46,299 bases of DNA from an uncultured Bacilli bacterium (GTDB taxonomy: Bacteria > Bacillota_I > Bacilli_A > RF39 > UBA660): positions 1-46,299 of the forward strand of contig CAKOPK010000008.1 of the NCBI GenBank assembly GCA_934099115.1, in the 5' to 3' direction. The translations under genes were made by a program, and so were the position numbers. The notes under the pieces were generated by a model that was not told where the DNA came from, did not search any database, and saw nothing but the letters and a program-made list of their open reading frames with translations. This document shows, piece by piece, positions 1 through 8,968 of the stretch (position 1 is its first letter; each line of letters opens with the position of its first letter).

Positions 1-2
1 AC

Positions 3-28
3 AAAAAAATCAATCTTTCGATTGATTT
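3..28 (-). terminator. Terminator after tRNA-Gly
   Basis: On the minus strand a 9-bp stem (AAATCAATC / GATTGATTT, loop GAAA) is followed by a T run. It lies just downstream of the minus-strand tRNA-Gly and is a convincing intrinsic terminator. Confidence 0.75.
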
Positions 29-71
29 TATATATCAAGTTCAAACTAAATAGTTCGAACAGATTCGTCAA

Positions 72-145
72 TGGAGCGGATGATGGGAATCGAACCCACG
101 TTATCAGCTTGGAAGGCTGAAGCTCTACCATTAAACTACATCCGC
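72..145 (-). tRNA. tRNA-Gly (anticodon TCC), CCA encoded
   Basis: The minus strand folds as a complete cloverleaf: acceptor GCGGATG/CATCCGC, discriminator T, encoded CCA. The anticodon loop is CTTCCAA, giving anticodon TCC, which reads GGA glycine codons. The T-loop is TTCGATT. A TATAAT sits at 163-168 on the same strand and a terminator lies at 3-28, so it appears to be transcribed alone. Confidence 0.95.
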
Positions 146-150
146 ATTTC

Positions 151-181
151 TTAGATAATATGATTATACCATATTATCTAA
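151..181. promoter_or_regulatory. tRNA-Gly -10 inside a perfect 12-bp inverted repeat
   Basis: Arms TTAGATAATATG (151-162) and CATATTATCTAA (170-181) are perfect complements. The 7-nt spacer contains the minus-strand TATAAT (163-168), as an extended -10 (TGGTATAAT), about 18 nt from the tRNA 5' end. The dyad also lies just after the stop of the minus-strand gene at 191-880, so it might act on that transcript instead, but no T run follows. Confidence 0.6.
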
Positions 182-190
182 AAATTTCAA

Positions 191-880
191 CTATATTTTA
201 TAAATTTTTGTATTTTTTTTCGCAAATTTTAAGATTGCTATTATAGATACTATACCAATAGGTAAAATTACATAACCATAATCAATACCAGTTTTAGGAT
301 TTTCGGGACTTCCACAGTCGTTTAACATTTCATCATAAGTAACTGATTCTCCTTTAGAGTTAAAATAATATTGATTATCTATAACTGTACAAGTATAATT
401 ACAGCAGTCTTCATAATAAGTTTCTTTAGAAACTTCACTACCATCTTTTCCATAATAAACATCGTCTACGATAGCACATACATGATTTTCTGTTTCTTTT
501 TCGATTACAGTTGGATTATATAAGGCACTACATTCGGTAGCACTTAAATCACCAGTAAAGATAAAATCTGCTACACTGTATGAACCAGTGTGACCTGTAG
601 ATGCAGTAAAATCAGTTGTTAATGCATTTCCATTGTTGCTTACCCAATCGCTATTTGTTTTAATACTTTCAAGGGTAACATTCTTTAAGATTAAAGATCC
701 TTCTATATGATTGATTTCATAATCTGAAGTAACTAATAAATGACATGTCATATAGAAAGTTCCATCAGACATTTCTTGTTTTGCATCACAAGTAAAATCA
801 ACTTTATGACTTTTTGCTGATGCTTCTAATGGCATAAATATTAATGTTAATGCTAAAAGAATAGAAAATATTTTTTTCAT
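191..880 (-). CDS. Secreted protein with NPKTG sortase signal
   Basis: This 229-aa protein has an N-terminal signal peptide (about residues 1-22, ending near AKS) after the RBS AGGGAGG. The extracellular part of about 170 residues contains several cysteines (including CCNYTC) but no domain I recognise. The C-terminus has a cell-wall sorting signal: NPKTG, a hydrophobic span, then a Lys-rich tail (FAKKNTKIYKI). Sortase substrates normally carry LPXTG; the Asn variant suggests a sortase of different specificity, encoded elsewhere. It is likely displayed on the cell wall. The function of the ectodomain is unknown. Confidence 0.8.
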   Translation of the reverse strand: MKKIFSILLALTLIFMPLEASAKSHKVDFTCDAKQEMSDGTFYMTCHLLVTSDYEINHIEGSLILKNVTLESIKTNSDWVSNNGNALTTDFTASTGHTGSYSVADFIFTGDLSATECSALYNPTVIEKETENHVCAIVDDVYYGKDGSEVSKETYYEDCCNYTCTVIDNQYYFNSKGESVTYDEMLNDCGSPENPKTGIDYGYVILPIGIVSIIAILKFAKKNTKIYKI

Positions 881-1213
881 TTCAAAACCTCCCTAATTGA
901 TAGTTATTTATAATAATCATTTTTTAGTATTTTGTCAAGAGAAACAGGCTGTTTTTTATGTGCTTTTAGCATTTCTTATTATTCTTTAATATGATAGAAT
1001 ATTGGTAGAAAAGATGTGGTGTAAATGTTATGTTTTAATAGATGGAGTGGATGTTACAATTAAACAAATAACTAGAGAAGAATTAGCAAAATTAAAATTA
1101 ACTCCAGTTTTATATCAAGTTGGGTAATATTATTTAAAAATTAAAAAAATAGCTAGTATTCTATTTTAAAAAATGTTAGAATATTGATATAGTTAAAATA
1201 AGGGTGATCAAAT
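881..1213. other. Intergenic region, one weak short reading frame
   Basis: This gap between divergent surface-protein genes is AT-rich. It holds a 37-codon frame at 1014-1127 (starts MWCKCYVLIDGVDV, ends TPVLYQVG). It lacks a clear RBS but has ordered, protein-like composition. It may be a small gene or the remnant of a mobile-element gene. I see no convincing promoter pair for the 1214 gene. Confidence 0.5.
1014..1127 (+). CDS. Possible 37-aa protein
   Basis: An ATG-to-TAA frame encodes 37 residues beginning MWCKCYVLIDG and ending YQVG. The residue pattern (an I/V-D-G turn, then an amphipathic EELAKLKL helix) looks coding. The upstream GGTAGAAAAG is only a weak ribosome site. I recognise no family. 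It could be a fragment of a larger lost gene. Confidence 0.25.
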   Translation: MWCKCYVLIDGVDVTIKQITREELAKLKLTPVLYQVG

Positions 1214-2818
1214 TTGAAAAAGAGATTTATATTTGATGAAAATTATATTAAGAGATATGCTAAAAAAGATAAAATGAGAGGACTTATTATTGGGGCTTCT
1301 GTTTTGGTTTTGATTATTGTTGTTATTGTTGTTATTTTAGCTACTCGTAAGCCTACTAATAAACCTAATACGGTTATACCAAATTTTGAGTTAAAAGAAG
1401 TATTAAAGGTTGAAGCTGGTAGTAAAGTTCCAGATGTTGCTCTTTATTTTAATACTTTAGAAAATATTGATATTAATGCGATAGAAGTTATTTATCCTGA
1501 AGAATTTGAAGTTAGTTATGATACTAGCACTTGTACAAGCGATGAGATTTATAAAATGAATAATGAAGAGAATGTTAATTTTCAAGATTATGCCTGTGCT
1601 CAAGCGATATTAAAGTCTCCTAATGTTTATGGTGTTACTATTCGCTTATTAGAAAAAGAATATACTGTTAAGTTAATTGTAGAAGATACTAAAGGGCCAA
1701 ATTTAACATTAATGCCTGTTACAAGATATACTGGGGAAAGTTATCAAGTTGATGATTTTGTAGAAGCTTGTTATGATGCAAATGATGAATGTACAGCTTT
1801 ATTTTATGATAAAGATACTGAGCAAAATGGTGATAAAATTGATTATTCTGCTTTTAAAGAACCAGGAGAATATACTATTAAGATAATAGCTATAGATAAA
1901 TTTGGAAATGAATCTTTACCTATGGAAACAAAGTTAACTATTTTAGAACCAGTTCATACTTTATATACTGTAAGTTTTAATACTGATGGTGGTAGTTCTA
2001 TAGATAGTGTTAAGATAGAAGAAAATAATACAATTAGGGAACCTGAATCTCCTTCTAAAGATGGTTATACTTTTGTAGGGTGGTATCATAATAACAAAGC
2101 GTTTGATTTTACTACTCCAATAACTAGTGATATAACTTTAGTAGCAAAATGGAAAAAGAATGAGAGTACTACTCCGGTTACTCCAGTTAATCCGGGGCAA
2201 GTTATGATTTCTAGTATTTCCTTAAATTATCAGACTATTTACTTAACTATTGGTTCATCTAAGACTGTAACAGCAACAGTTAAGCCAAGTAATGCAGTTA
2301 ATAAAAGTGTTTCTTGGACTTCTAGTGATAAGAGTATTGCTACTGTAGTAAATGGTAAAATTACAGGTTTAAAAGCCGGTACTGCAACAATTAGCGCTAC
2401 TGCTGGTGGTAAGACAGCTAAGATGACAGTTATTGTAAAAGAAGCATCAGGAAGTAGTTGTACTTATGGAGATGCATCTTATAATTCTAGTAAATATACA
2501 CTCTCAGTTAATTTAACTAAAAATGGATGTGCTGTTGACCCTAATATGCAATATAACGAAACTATAAGTGCAACAGATATTAAAAAACTAATAGATGTTG
2601 ATTTACCAGCTTTAGGATTTACAATGACACCGGGAACTTATAGTCGTAAAGTAAACTATGTATATGTTAAAAATAATAGTGGTACAGGCTTAGTTGGTTT
2701 TCAAATTACAGTTTCAATTTCTGTTGACCAGTTAAGTGCAACCTATATTATTAACAGTGATGGCTCTAGAAAGTTTATTTCAAATAATATTTGTAAGAAT
2801 GGTAATTGTTTAAAATAA
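1214..2818 (+). CDS. Membrane-anchored protein with InlB and Big2 domains
   Basis: A TTG start is preceded by AGGGTGAT. The 534-aa protein has a basic cytoplasmic tail (about 1-22) and one transmembrane signal-anchor (about 23-44), with no cleavage site, so the rest lies outside. It contains an InlB B-repeat (Listeria-Bacteroides repeat) at about 246-313, with DGGS, KDGYTFVGWY and VAKW hallmarks. A Pro/Thr linker is followed by a bacterial Ig-like Big2 domain at about 332-407 (SWTSSDKSIATV, GLKAGTATI). A C-terminal domain of about 125 residues with paired cysteines is not recognised. Such domains are typical of adhesins and surface stalks. No sorting signal is present. Confidence 0.8.
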   Translation: MKKRFIFDENYIKRYAKKDKMRGLIIGASVLVLIIVVIVVILATRKPTNKPNTVIPNFELKEVLKVEAGSKVPDVALYFNTLENIDINAIEVIYPEEFEVSYDTSTCTSDEIYKMNNEENVNFQDYACAQAILKSPNVYGVTIRLLEKEYTVKLIVEDTKGPNLTLMPVTRYTGESYQVDDFVEACYDANDECTALFYDKDTEQNGDKIDYSAFKEPGEYTIKIIAIDKFGNESLPMETKLTILEPVHTLYTVSFNTDGGSSIDSVKIEENNTIREPESPSKDGYTFVGWYHNNKAFDFTTPITSDITLVAKWKKNESTTPVTPVNPGQVMISSISLNYQTIYLTIGSSKTVTATVKPSNAVNKSVSWTSSDKSIATVVNGKITGLKAGTATISATAGGKTAKMTVIVKEASGSSCTYGDASYNSSKYTLSVNLTKNGCAVDPNMQYNETISATDIKKLIDVDLPALGFTMTPGTYSRKVNYVYVKNNSGTGLVGFQITVSISVDQLSATYIINSDGSRKFISNNICKNGNCLK

Positions 2819-2820
2819 GA

Positions 2821-2846
2821 AAAAGAAAGTCAATTGACTTTCTTTT
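2821..2846. terminator. Bidirectional terminator
   Basis: The palindrome AAAAGAAAGTC/GACTTTCTTTT, centred on AATT, lies between convergent genes ending at 2818 and 2855. It has A and T runs on both sides, so it can serve both strands. Confidence 0.75.
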
Positions 2847-2854
2847 TGGATGTT

Positions 2855-4522
2855 TTAAAATTCTTTTTTCTTTTTAAATAGTATAATTGTTGTTAAAATA
2901 CTAGTAATTGATAATATAATACTAATTTTTTCAATTGGCGTTCTAGAATAAGTTATTTTAACTTTACCAGATTTATTTACTTTAAAAGATATTAAACCGT
3001 TTTTATTTTCTTTATATTTTATATTTTCTTTTTTGTTATTATCTATTAATTCAATTTTATATCCTTTATAATATAATCTTGGTATTTCAATGGTAGTTTC
3101 ACCATTTGTTTTTATATTAAATTCTAAATTTGGAGTATTATTTTTAATAATATCAATGGTTGTATTTTCATTATCAGTTATAATATCTTGATTTCTCTTT
3201 TTTAGATATCTTTCTTTTTTATTACCATTTATAGTTAGATATTCATGTTGGTAACCTAGTGAATTATTAAATTTATGGAGTTCTTTCATATTTAATTCTT
3301 TGTGGGTAAATGGTTCAGTATAAATAGCATTTTTAGCCTCTGTTAGACTAAGTGTTAGAAATACAATTAGTAATAGTTTTTCTATTTTGTCGTCTTTAAA
3401 TAGTTTTGGAGAAAGTCCTAGGATAAGAGCTATACCTAAACCACTAAAAGAGTTTAGACGCCATGGGAATTGTAAATTATAAAAGAAGGAAGGAAGTAAG
3501 CGCCAAGGGATTATTTTAGAACTTAATAGTAGAGATACTCCTGTAAATATTATGATACCATTCCAAAACTGTTTATCTTGATTATTCATTTCTTTTAGTA
3601 ATTTTTTTCTCTCTATTAATACAAATATTAATAGTATAATAGATATTGTTGAAAAATAGGTTCTTATGTCTTGATTTCCTGTTTCATAGAAGTAATCACC
3701 AACATTCATAGCACGATTATAAATACTAGAGGCAGTTGCCATTGCACCTTCACTAAATACGACATAATTAGCACTAAATTTTTGCTCTAACATAGGGAAA
3801 GTGTAAATAGAAGTAATACTTATAATGGTAATAGAAGATATGATTAGGGTTTTAATTGCTTTTTTGTTTAATATATGTTTAATATTTACCAGTAGAAAGA
3901 CAATACATAATATAGCAAAATAAACACTTACAATTAGATGAGAAAATATTAGACCAGTGAAACCTATGATAAAATATATACTAAATTTACGATGATTATT
4001 TTGTAATAATTCATACATTGCTCTTATAACTAAAGGAATGAATACAAAGACATATACTTCTGCTAGGGATGCTCTATGAAATATATCTGTTAGAAAATAG
4101 GGTAAACACATATAAGTGATAGTTGCTATTATAGAACCAGTGTTATCTTTAATAATTCTTCTTGCTGTTTGATAAAAGAATATACCTGCTAGTAAGTATG
4201 CTAATAAGAGAGTAGCTTTAAAACAAGTATTTAAACTAAATCCTATGGAACCTAGAATTAAATAAAAGAAAGCACCTATATGATGGGATAATGGGGGATA
4301 AAATAAAGCAGAACCATATCCAAGATTTCTAGCCATTAAAGGTAATATTCTAGGGTATAAAATACCATTTTTAAAGGATTTTGTTATTGCTTCTATATTA
4401 GCTAAATGATATAAATAATCGTCTCCTCTAGCTAAAACACTAGAAATATAAGGAGCAAATATAAATATTGCTATTCCTAATATAATTAAATAATTTTTAT
4501 CTATACTTTTTAACTTTTTCAT
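2855..4522 (-). CDS. Polytopic membrane protein, YfhO/6-PTPS-related GT-C-like family
   Basis: This 555-aa protein has about 11-13 hydrophobic segments and a soluble C-terminal beta-rich part (about 430-535) before a last helix. An early extracytoplasmic loop has GDDYLYHLANIEA, and a later one has LGYGSALFYPPLSHH. This matches large membrane proteins annotated as 6-pyruvoyl-tetrahydropterin synthase-related or YfhO-like, which share the GT-C glycosyltransferase layout. They are thought to use polyprenyl-phosphate sugars to modify envelope polymers. RBS GTGAGGT. It is divergent from the GT2 gene at 4645, which could supply its lipid-linked sugar. The substrate is unknown. Confidence 0.65.
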   Translation of the reverse strand: MKKLKSIDKNYLIILGIAIFIFAPYISSVLARGDDYLYHLANIEAITKSFKNGILYPRILPLMARNLGYGSALFYPPLSHHIGAFFYLILGSIGFSLNTCFKATLLLAYLLAGIFFYQTARRIIKDNTGSIIATITYMCLPYFLTDIFHRASLAEVYVFVFIPLVIRAMYELLQNNHRKFSIYFIIGFTGLIFSHLIVSVYFAILCIVFLLVNIKHILNKKAIKTLIISSITIISITSIYTFPMLEQKFSANYVVFSEGAMATASSIYNRAMNVGDYFYETGNQDIRTYFSTISIILLIFVLIERKKLLKEMNNQDKQFWNGIIIFTGVSLLLSSKIIPWRLLPSFFYNLQFPWRLNSFSGLGIALILGLSPKLFKDDKIEKLLLIVFLTLSLTEAKNAIYTEPFTHKELNMKELHKFNNSLGYQHEYLTINGNKKERYLKKRNQDIITDNENTTIDIIKNNTPNLEFNIKTNGETTIEIPRLYYKGYKIELIDNNKKENIKYKENKNGLISFKVNKSGKVKITYSRTPIEKISIILSITSILTTIILFKKKKEF

Positions 4523-4644
4523 ATATACCTCACTTACAATGGCTTTATTATAGCACTTATGTTTTGATAAGTAAATTAAATATTTTTTAGACTTGACTAT
4601 ATACTTAGATACTTGTAAAATAAGACTTGTATAGGAGTTATGTT

Positions 4645-5580
4645 ATGAAGAAGATATCTATTATTGTTCCTTGTTATAATGAAGAAGAATCTATTCCATA
4701 TTTTTATGAAGAGATTAAGAAACAAGAAATAAAGATGAAGAAGGATGTTACTTTTGAATTATTATTTATTAATGATGGTTCTAAAGATAAAACATTAGAA
4801 GTACTAAGAGAGTATTCTAAAAAATATAAAGAAATAAATTATATTTCTTTTTCGAGAAATTTTGGGAAAGAAGCGGCAATATATGCTGGACTTAAAGAAT
4901 GTACAGGAGATTATGTTGCTACTATGGATGCTGATTTACAAGATCCACCTAGTTTATTGCCAGAAATGTATCAAATACTTGAAGAAGGGGAATATGATTG
5001 TGTAGGTACTAGAAGAAGTGATCGTAAAGGAGAAAAAAAGATTATATCATTTTTTTCGAGATTATTTTATAAGATTATGAATTATATATCGGATACTAAA
5101 GTTGTTGATGGAGCTAGAGATTTTCGCTTAATGACTAGACAAATGGTTGATTCTATTTTAGAAATGACGGAATATAATCGTTTTTCAAAGGGTATTTTTG
5201 GCTTTGTTGGTTTTCAAACTAAATGGTTAGAATATCAAAATATTGAGAGAGTAGCTGGACAAACTTCTTGGTCTTTTTGGAAATTATTTTTATATTCTTT
5301 AGAAGGCTTTACTGCTTTTTCTACTAAACCTTTAATTTTATCTAATATAATGGGGTTATTATTCTGTTTTATATCATTTATTGCTGTTATAGTAATTTTT
5401 ATTAAGACTTTAGTTTTTGGAGATCCTGTTAGTGGTTGGCCATCTCTTGCTTGTATTATTTTATTTGTTAGTGGTGTTCAATTATTCTGTATGGGAATAC
5501 TTGGACAGTATTTAGCAAAGACTTATTTAGAAGTTAAAAATAGACCCATTTATATTGTTAAAGAAAGAAACAAAAAATAG
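4645..5580 (+). CDS. GT2 polyprenyl-phosphate sugar transferase (GtrB/CsbB-like)
   Basis: The 311-aa protein starts at ATG 4645 behind AGGAG (4633-4637). An in-frame TTG at 4627 would overlap that RBS and is rejected. The N-terminal GT-A domain has SIIVPCYNEEE, FINDGSKDKT, SRNFGKEAA and MDADLQDPP, the last holding the metal/nucleotide-binding aspartates. Two transmembrane helices lie near the C-terminus (about 229-255 and 264-292). This is the dolichyl-phosphate mannose synthase/GtrB/CsbB architecture, which moves sugar from a nucleotide to undecaprenyl phosphate on the inner membrane face. The sugar is unknown. Confidence 0.85.
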   Translation: MKKISIIVPCYNEEESIPYFYEEIKKQEIKMKKDVTFELLFINDGSKDKTLEVLREYSKKYKEINYISFSRNFGKEAAIYAGLKECTGDYVATMDADLQDPPSLLPEMYQILEEGEYDCVGTRRSDRKGEKKIISFFSRLFYKIMNYISDTKVVDGARDFRLMTRQMVDSILEMTEYNRFSKGIFGFVGFQTKWLEYQNIERVAGQTSWSFWKLFLYSLEGFTAFSTKPLILSNIMGLLFCFISFIAVIVIFIKTLVFGDPVSGWPSLACIILFVSGVQLFCMGILGQYLAKTYLEVKNRPIYIVKERNKK

Positions 5581-5602
5581 TGAACGCAATGTTCACTATT
5601 TT
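5576..5602. terminator. Bidirectional terminator between GT2 gene and typA
   Basis: Stem AAATAGTGAAC/GTTCACTATTT with loop GCAAT has T runs on both strands. It overlaps the GT2 stop codon and abuts the typA stop. Confidence 0.8.
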
Positions 5603-7404
5603 TATCTGTTTCCTCTAAAACGAGCATTTGGGTCTAATATTTTTTTTCTTAAACGAATGCTTGTTGGAGTAACTTCTACATATTCATCGTCTTCAATAAA
5701 TTCTAAAGCTTCTTCTAGAGTAAATTTTTTAGGACGAGTTAAGTTAATTGCTTCATCACTACCACTTGCTCTAGTATTGGTTAAGTTTTTATTTTTACAT
5801 GGATTGACATTTAAATCATTATCACGGTTATGTATTCCTATAATCATACCAATATATACCTCTGTTGCTGGTTCAATGATTAGAGTTCCTCTTTCTTCAA
5901 GGTTCCATAAAGAATATCCTAAGGCTTTTCCATTTTCCATAGATACTAATACGCCATTTTTACGTCTTGCTATTTGGCCAACGTAGGGTTTATATGTATC
6001 AAAACTACGAACCATGATACCTTCACCTTTTGTGTTTGTAATAAATGAACTACGATAACCAATTAATCCTCTTGTTGGAGCGCTAAATTCTAGATGAACA
6101 TAATTATCATCGGTATTTGTAATAACTTCTAGGGTTCCTTTTCTTTCTTGTAAATCATTGATAACAGTTCCGGAATAATCACTTGGAACATTAATGATTA
6201 CTTTTTCAAATGGTTCACATTTTTTGCCATCTATTTCTTGCATTAAAACTTCTGGTTTAGATACAGATAGTTCATAGCCTTCACGACGCATATTTTCAAT
6301 TAATATTGATAAATGTAATTCACCACGACCACTTACTTTGTATCCATCTGTTCCTTCTAATTCTTCTACTTGAAGTCCAACGTTTGTTTCGAGTTCTTTT
6401 TCTAATCTTTCTTTAATATGTCTTGTTGTTAAGAATTTGCCTTCACGGCCAGCGAAAGGGCTAGAGTTTACTAAGAAATTCATAGATAGAGTAGGACGTT
6501 CAATGATAATTGGAGGTAAAGGATTAACAACTCCTTTTTCACAAATAGTATCACCGATTGAAATATCAGCACACCCAGCGATTGTAACTATATCTCCATA
6601 ATAAGCGATATCTTTTTCTACTTTTTTAATGCCTTCGTTTACAAATAATTTGGTAATACGGAAACTAGTTTCTTTTCCATCATTTTTAATTAAAGTAACT
6701 GTTTCACCACTTTTTATTTTGCCTTTATTAATACGGCCAATTCCTAAACGACCAATATAATCATCATATCCTAAATTAGATATTTGTAATTGTAGAGGGT
6801 CATTTTCATTTCCTTTGAATGGGTCAACTTGATTAATAATGGTTTCTAGTAATGGGGATATATCCTTTTGTTCATCTTTTAGGCTTAATGCACAAGTTCC
6901 TTTTTTAGCTATTCCATATATAATTGGGAAATCTAATTGTTCGTCAGTAGCGTTTAATTCCATAAATAAATTGAATGTCATGTCTACTACTTCTTCAGGG
7001 CGAGCATCATTTTTATCTATTTTATTGATAAAAAGAATTGGTTTTAAATTTTGCTCTAAAGCTTTATTTAAAACGAATCTTGTTTGAGGCATTGGCCCTT
7101 CTGCAGAATCTACTAATAAAATAACTGTATCAACGGTTTTCATAATACGTTCTACTTCTCCACCAAAGTCAGCATGGCCTGGAGTGTCTACAATATTTAT
7201 TTTATAGTCTTTGTATCGAATAGAACAGTTTTTAGAATAGATTGTAATTCCTCTTTCTTTTTCAATGTCGTTAGAATCCATTACTCTTTCTTCAACAACT
7301 TCATGTTCATTAAATACTCCGTTTTGGTCTAATAGGGCGTCTACTAGTGTACTTTTACCAGCATCAACGTGTGCGACAACCGCAATATTTATAATTTTTT
7401 CCAT
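5602..7404 (-). CDS. typA: Ribosome-associated GTPase TypA/BipA
   Basis: At 600 aa it has full family length. The GTPase domain (1-200) has the P-loop AHVDAGKST, the switch region ERGITI, DTPGHADFGGEV and NKID. It continues with the EF-Tu-like domain 2, the EF-G domain III/V-like parts, and the TypA-specific C-terminal domain ending with conserved NARFRGNR. TypA binds the 70S ribosome like EF-G/LepA and supports ribosome assembly and stress adaptation. The start ATG is preceded only by a weak GAAAGAAGTG site. It is convergent with the GT2 gene and appears monocistronic. Confidence 0.97.
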   Translation of the reverse strand: MEKIINIAVVAHVDAGKSTLVDALLDQNGVFNEHEVVEERVMDSNDIEKERGITIYSKNCSIRYKDYKINIVDTPGHADFGGEVERIMKTVDTVILLVDSAEGPMPQTRFVLNKALEQNLKPILFINKIDKNDARPEEVVDMTFNLFMELNATDEQLDFPIIYGIAKKGTCALSLKDEQKDISPLLETIINQVDPFKGNENDPLQLQISNLGYDDYIGRLGIGRINKGKIKSGETVTLIKNDGKETSFRITKLFVNEGIKKVEKDIAYYGDIVTIAGCADISIGDTICEKGVVNPLPPIIIERPTLSMNFLVNSSPFAGREGKFLTTRHIKERLEKELETNVGLQVEELEGTDGYKVSGRGELHLSILIENMRREGYELSVSKPEVLMQEIDGKKCEPFEKVIINVPSDYSGTVINDLQERKGTLEVITNTDDNYVHLEFSAPTRGLIGYRSSFITNTKGEGIMVRSFDTYKPYVGQIARRKNGVLVSMENGKALGYSLWNLEERGTLIIEPATEVYIGMIIGIHNRDNDLNVNPCKNKNLTNTRASGSDEAINLTRPKKFTLEEALEFIEDDEYVEVTPTSIRLRKKILDPNARFRGNR

Positions 7405-7479
7405 ATAAACATTTCACTTCTTTCTTTTAAAACTAATTTAGTTTAACACAAATAAGTTGTTTTCACAAGTTTTTTGTGT

Positions 7480-8691
7480 TTAATTTCTTGTTATTTCTCT
7501 TTCTTTAAAGATTATTTCATCTACATAATTTGTAAATGTTTTATATTCAGTATTTTTATAGTATTTATTATTGGTTAGATTGTTTTTAATTTGTTGTTTA
7601 ATTTGTTCATTAATAGATAAGTCTAAGTATGATTTTAATAAGAGAAGATTAATTATTAATTCACTTTTATTTATATCTTGGTCTTTTTTACAAATATTTT
7701 GCATTATTTCTTTAAATATAACAGGGATGAAGATAAAATCTGTTTCTAGGAAGTCTTTTTGATTTTTTAAGAATTCAGCATGACTTAGAGTTTTTTCTTC
7801 TAAAAATTCATTTTTAAAGTCTTCTAGAGGGGAAATCATAAGTAATAGATATTTTTTATAGATTAAATCATTCTTAATTTGTTCATTTGATTCTATTTCA
7901 ATGCTTTTATTTAAGAGAATTAAATAGTATTTTAGAAAATCTATTAAATCACTATTTTCCGTGTTTATATTATCATCATTATATCTTATATAATCTCTAC
8001 GTATTAATAATTCATTTATTCTTTCATATTGAAGAGTTTTTAATAAGTTTTCTTTACTATTTAAGAGGATAATATACCAAGGTATATTATTTAAAGGGTT
8101 ATTGTCTATTAAATACATATTATTTAAGTTAGTAACACATAACTTTATTTTTGTTATGGTTTCTTCTGGAGCTTTTTTAATAAATCTATCTAATACTTCT
8201 TCTAATTCTACTATTGTATTAATAATACCGTCTATAGGATAGTTTTTAATTTCACTTAAAGCTAGAATACCATAATAGATGACGATATTTTTATTTAATT
8301 TAAATATTGGAGTCATTTCTTCTACAGGAATATCTAATTCTAAAGCTTGATAAACCATTATATTGTGTTTTAAATCTGCGACGCTGTCATCAATACGGGT
8401 TACTTCATTATCTAATATTTCTAATATAGCATCTTCTATTTCTTCATATTGATATTCATCATTGAATGCAATTATGTCTTCTTCTATATCAAATAAGAAA
8501 CCATAAATATCTATTACTTCTTCAAGGGCTTCAGCAAAACTTCTTTTTTCTTTTAAATCATACTCTTCATTTATGATTAATTGTAGCTCTATAAAAGCAT
8601 TTTCTAAACAATCTAGGGAAGTTGCACTTTCTTTAGTTACTTCTTCTTTTAGTCTTAATAATTCATAAATTAATATAATATTGTGGTACAT
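7480..8691 (-). CDS. Unknown helical protein
   Basis: The ATG is preceded by AAGGAGAAG. The 403-aa product is acidic, Asn/Ile/Leu-rich and almost entirely predicted helical. It has no signal peptide, no transmembrane segment, no cysteine cluster and no catalytic motif I can see. Repeated runs such as ILLNSKENLLKTL and FIKKAPEETITKI suggest a helical-repeat or coiled-coil scaffold. It lies 75 nt downstream of typA on the same strand but probably has its own promoter. I recognise no family; it is likely lineage-specific. Confidence 0.6.
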   Translation of the reverse strand: MYHNIILIYELLRLKEEVTKESATSLDCLENAFIELQLIINEEYDLKEKRSFAEALEEVIDIYGFLFDIEEDIIAFNDEYQYEEIEDAILEILDNEVTRIDDSVADLKHNIMVYQALELDIPVEEMTPIFKLNKNIVIYYGILALSEIKNYPIDGIINTIVELEEVLDRFIKKAPEETITKIKLCVTNLNNMYLIDNNPLNNIPWYIILLNSKENLLKTLQYERINELLIRRDYIRYNDDNINTENSDLIDFLKYYLILLNKSIEIESNEQIKNDLIYKKYLLLMISPLEDFKNEFLEEKTLSHAEFLKNQKDFLETDFIFIPVIFKEIMQNICKKDQDINKSELIINLLLLKSYLDLSINEQIKQQIKNNLTNNKYYKNTEYKTFTNYVDEIIFKEREITRN

Positions 8692-8915
8692 GTTACTTCT
8701 CCTTTTGGTTGCTTATTATAAGGTATAAAAAAAGATAATGCAATAGCATTTATAAGATTTTTATCAAGGAATTAAAGCGTTTATCTAGTGATAATTATAG
8801 AAGGCTGAGGTTTAAAATTCTTTTGTTTGGTGTGAAAGAGTTTTCTATTTTGCAAGAATATGTCAATCTGTGTCAAATCTTTATTATTTAATTTTTATTA
8901 GTTTACAAATTTAGA

Positions 8916-8944
8916 TTGTCATTACTAGTACTTTTATGTTATAT
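8916..8944 (+). promoter_or_regulatory. Promoter of tex
   Basis: TTGTCA (8916-8921), 17 nt, TTATAT (8939-8944), 25 nt before the tex start and just before its AGGAG site. A SigA-type match. The 277-nt gap 8692-8968 otherwise shows nothing recognisable. Confidence 0.5.
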
Positions 8945-8968
8945 TTAACAAAGTTAGGAGTATGAATT

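Noticed and set aside
5555..5986. Plus-strand frame of 143 codons
   Set aside because: It lies antisense inside typA and overlaps a terminator; no RBS.
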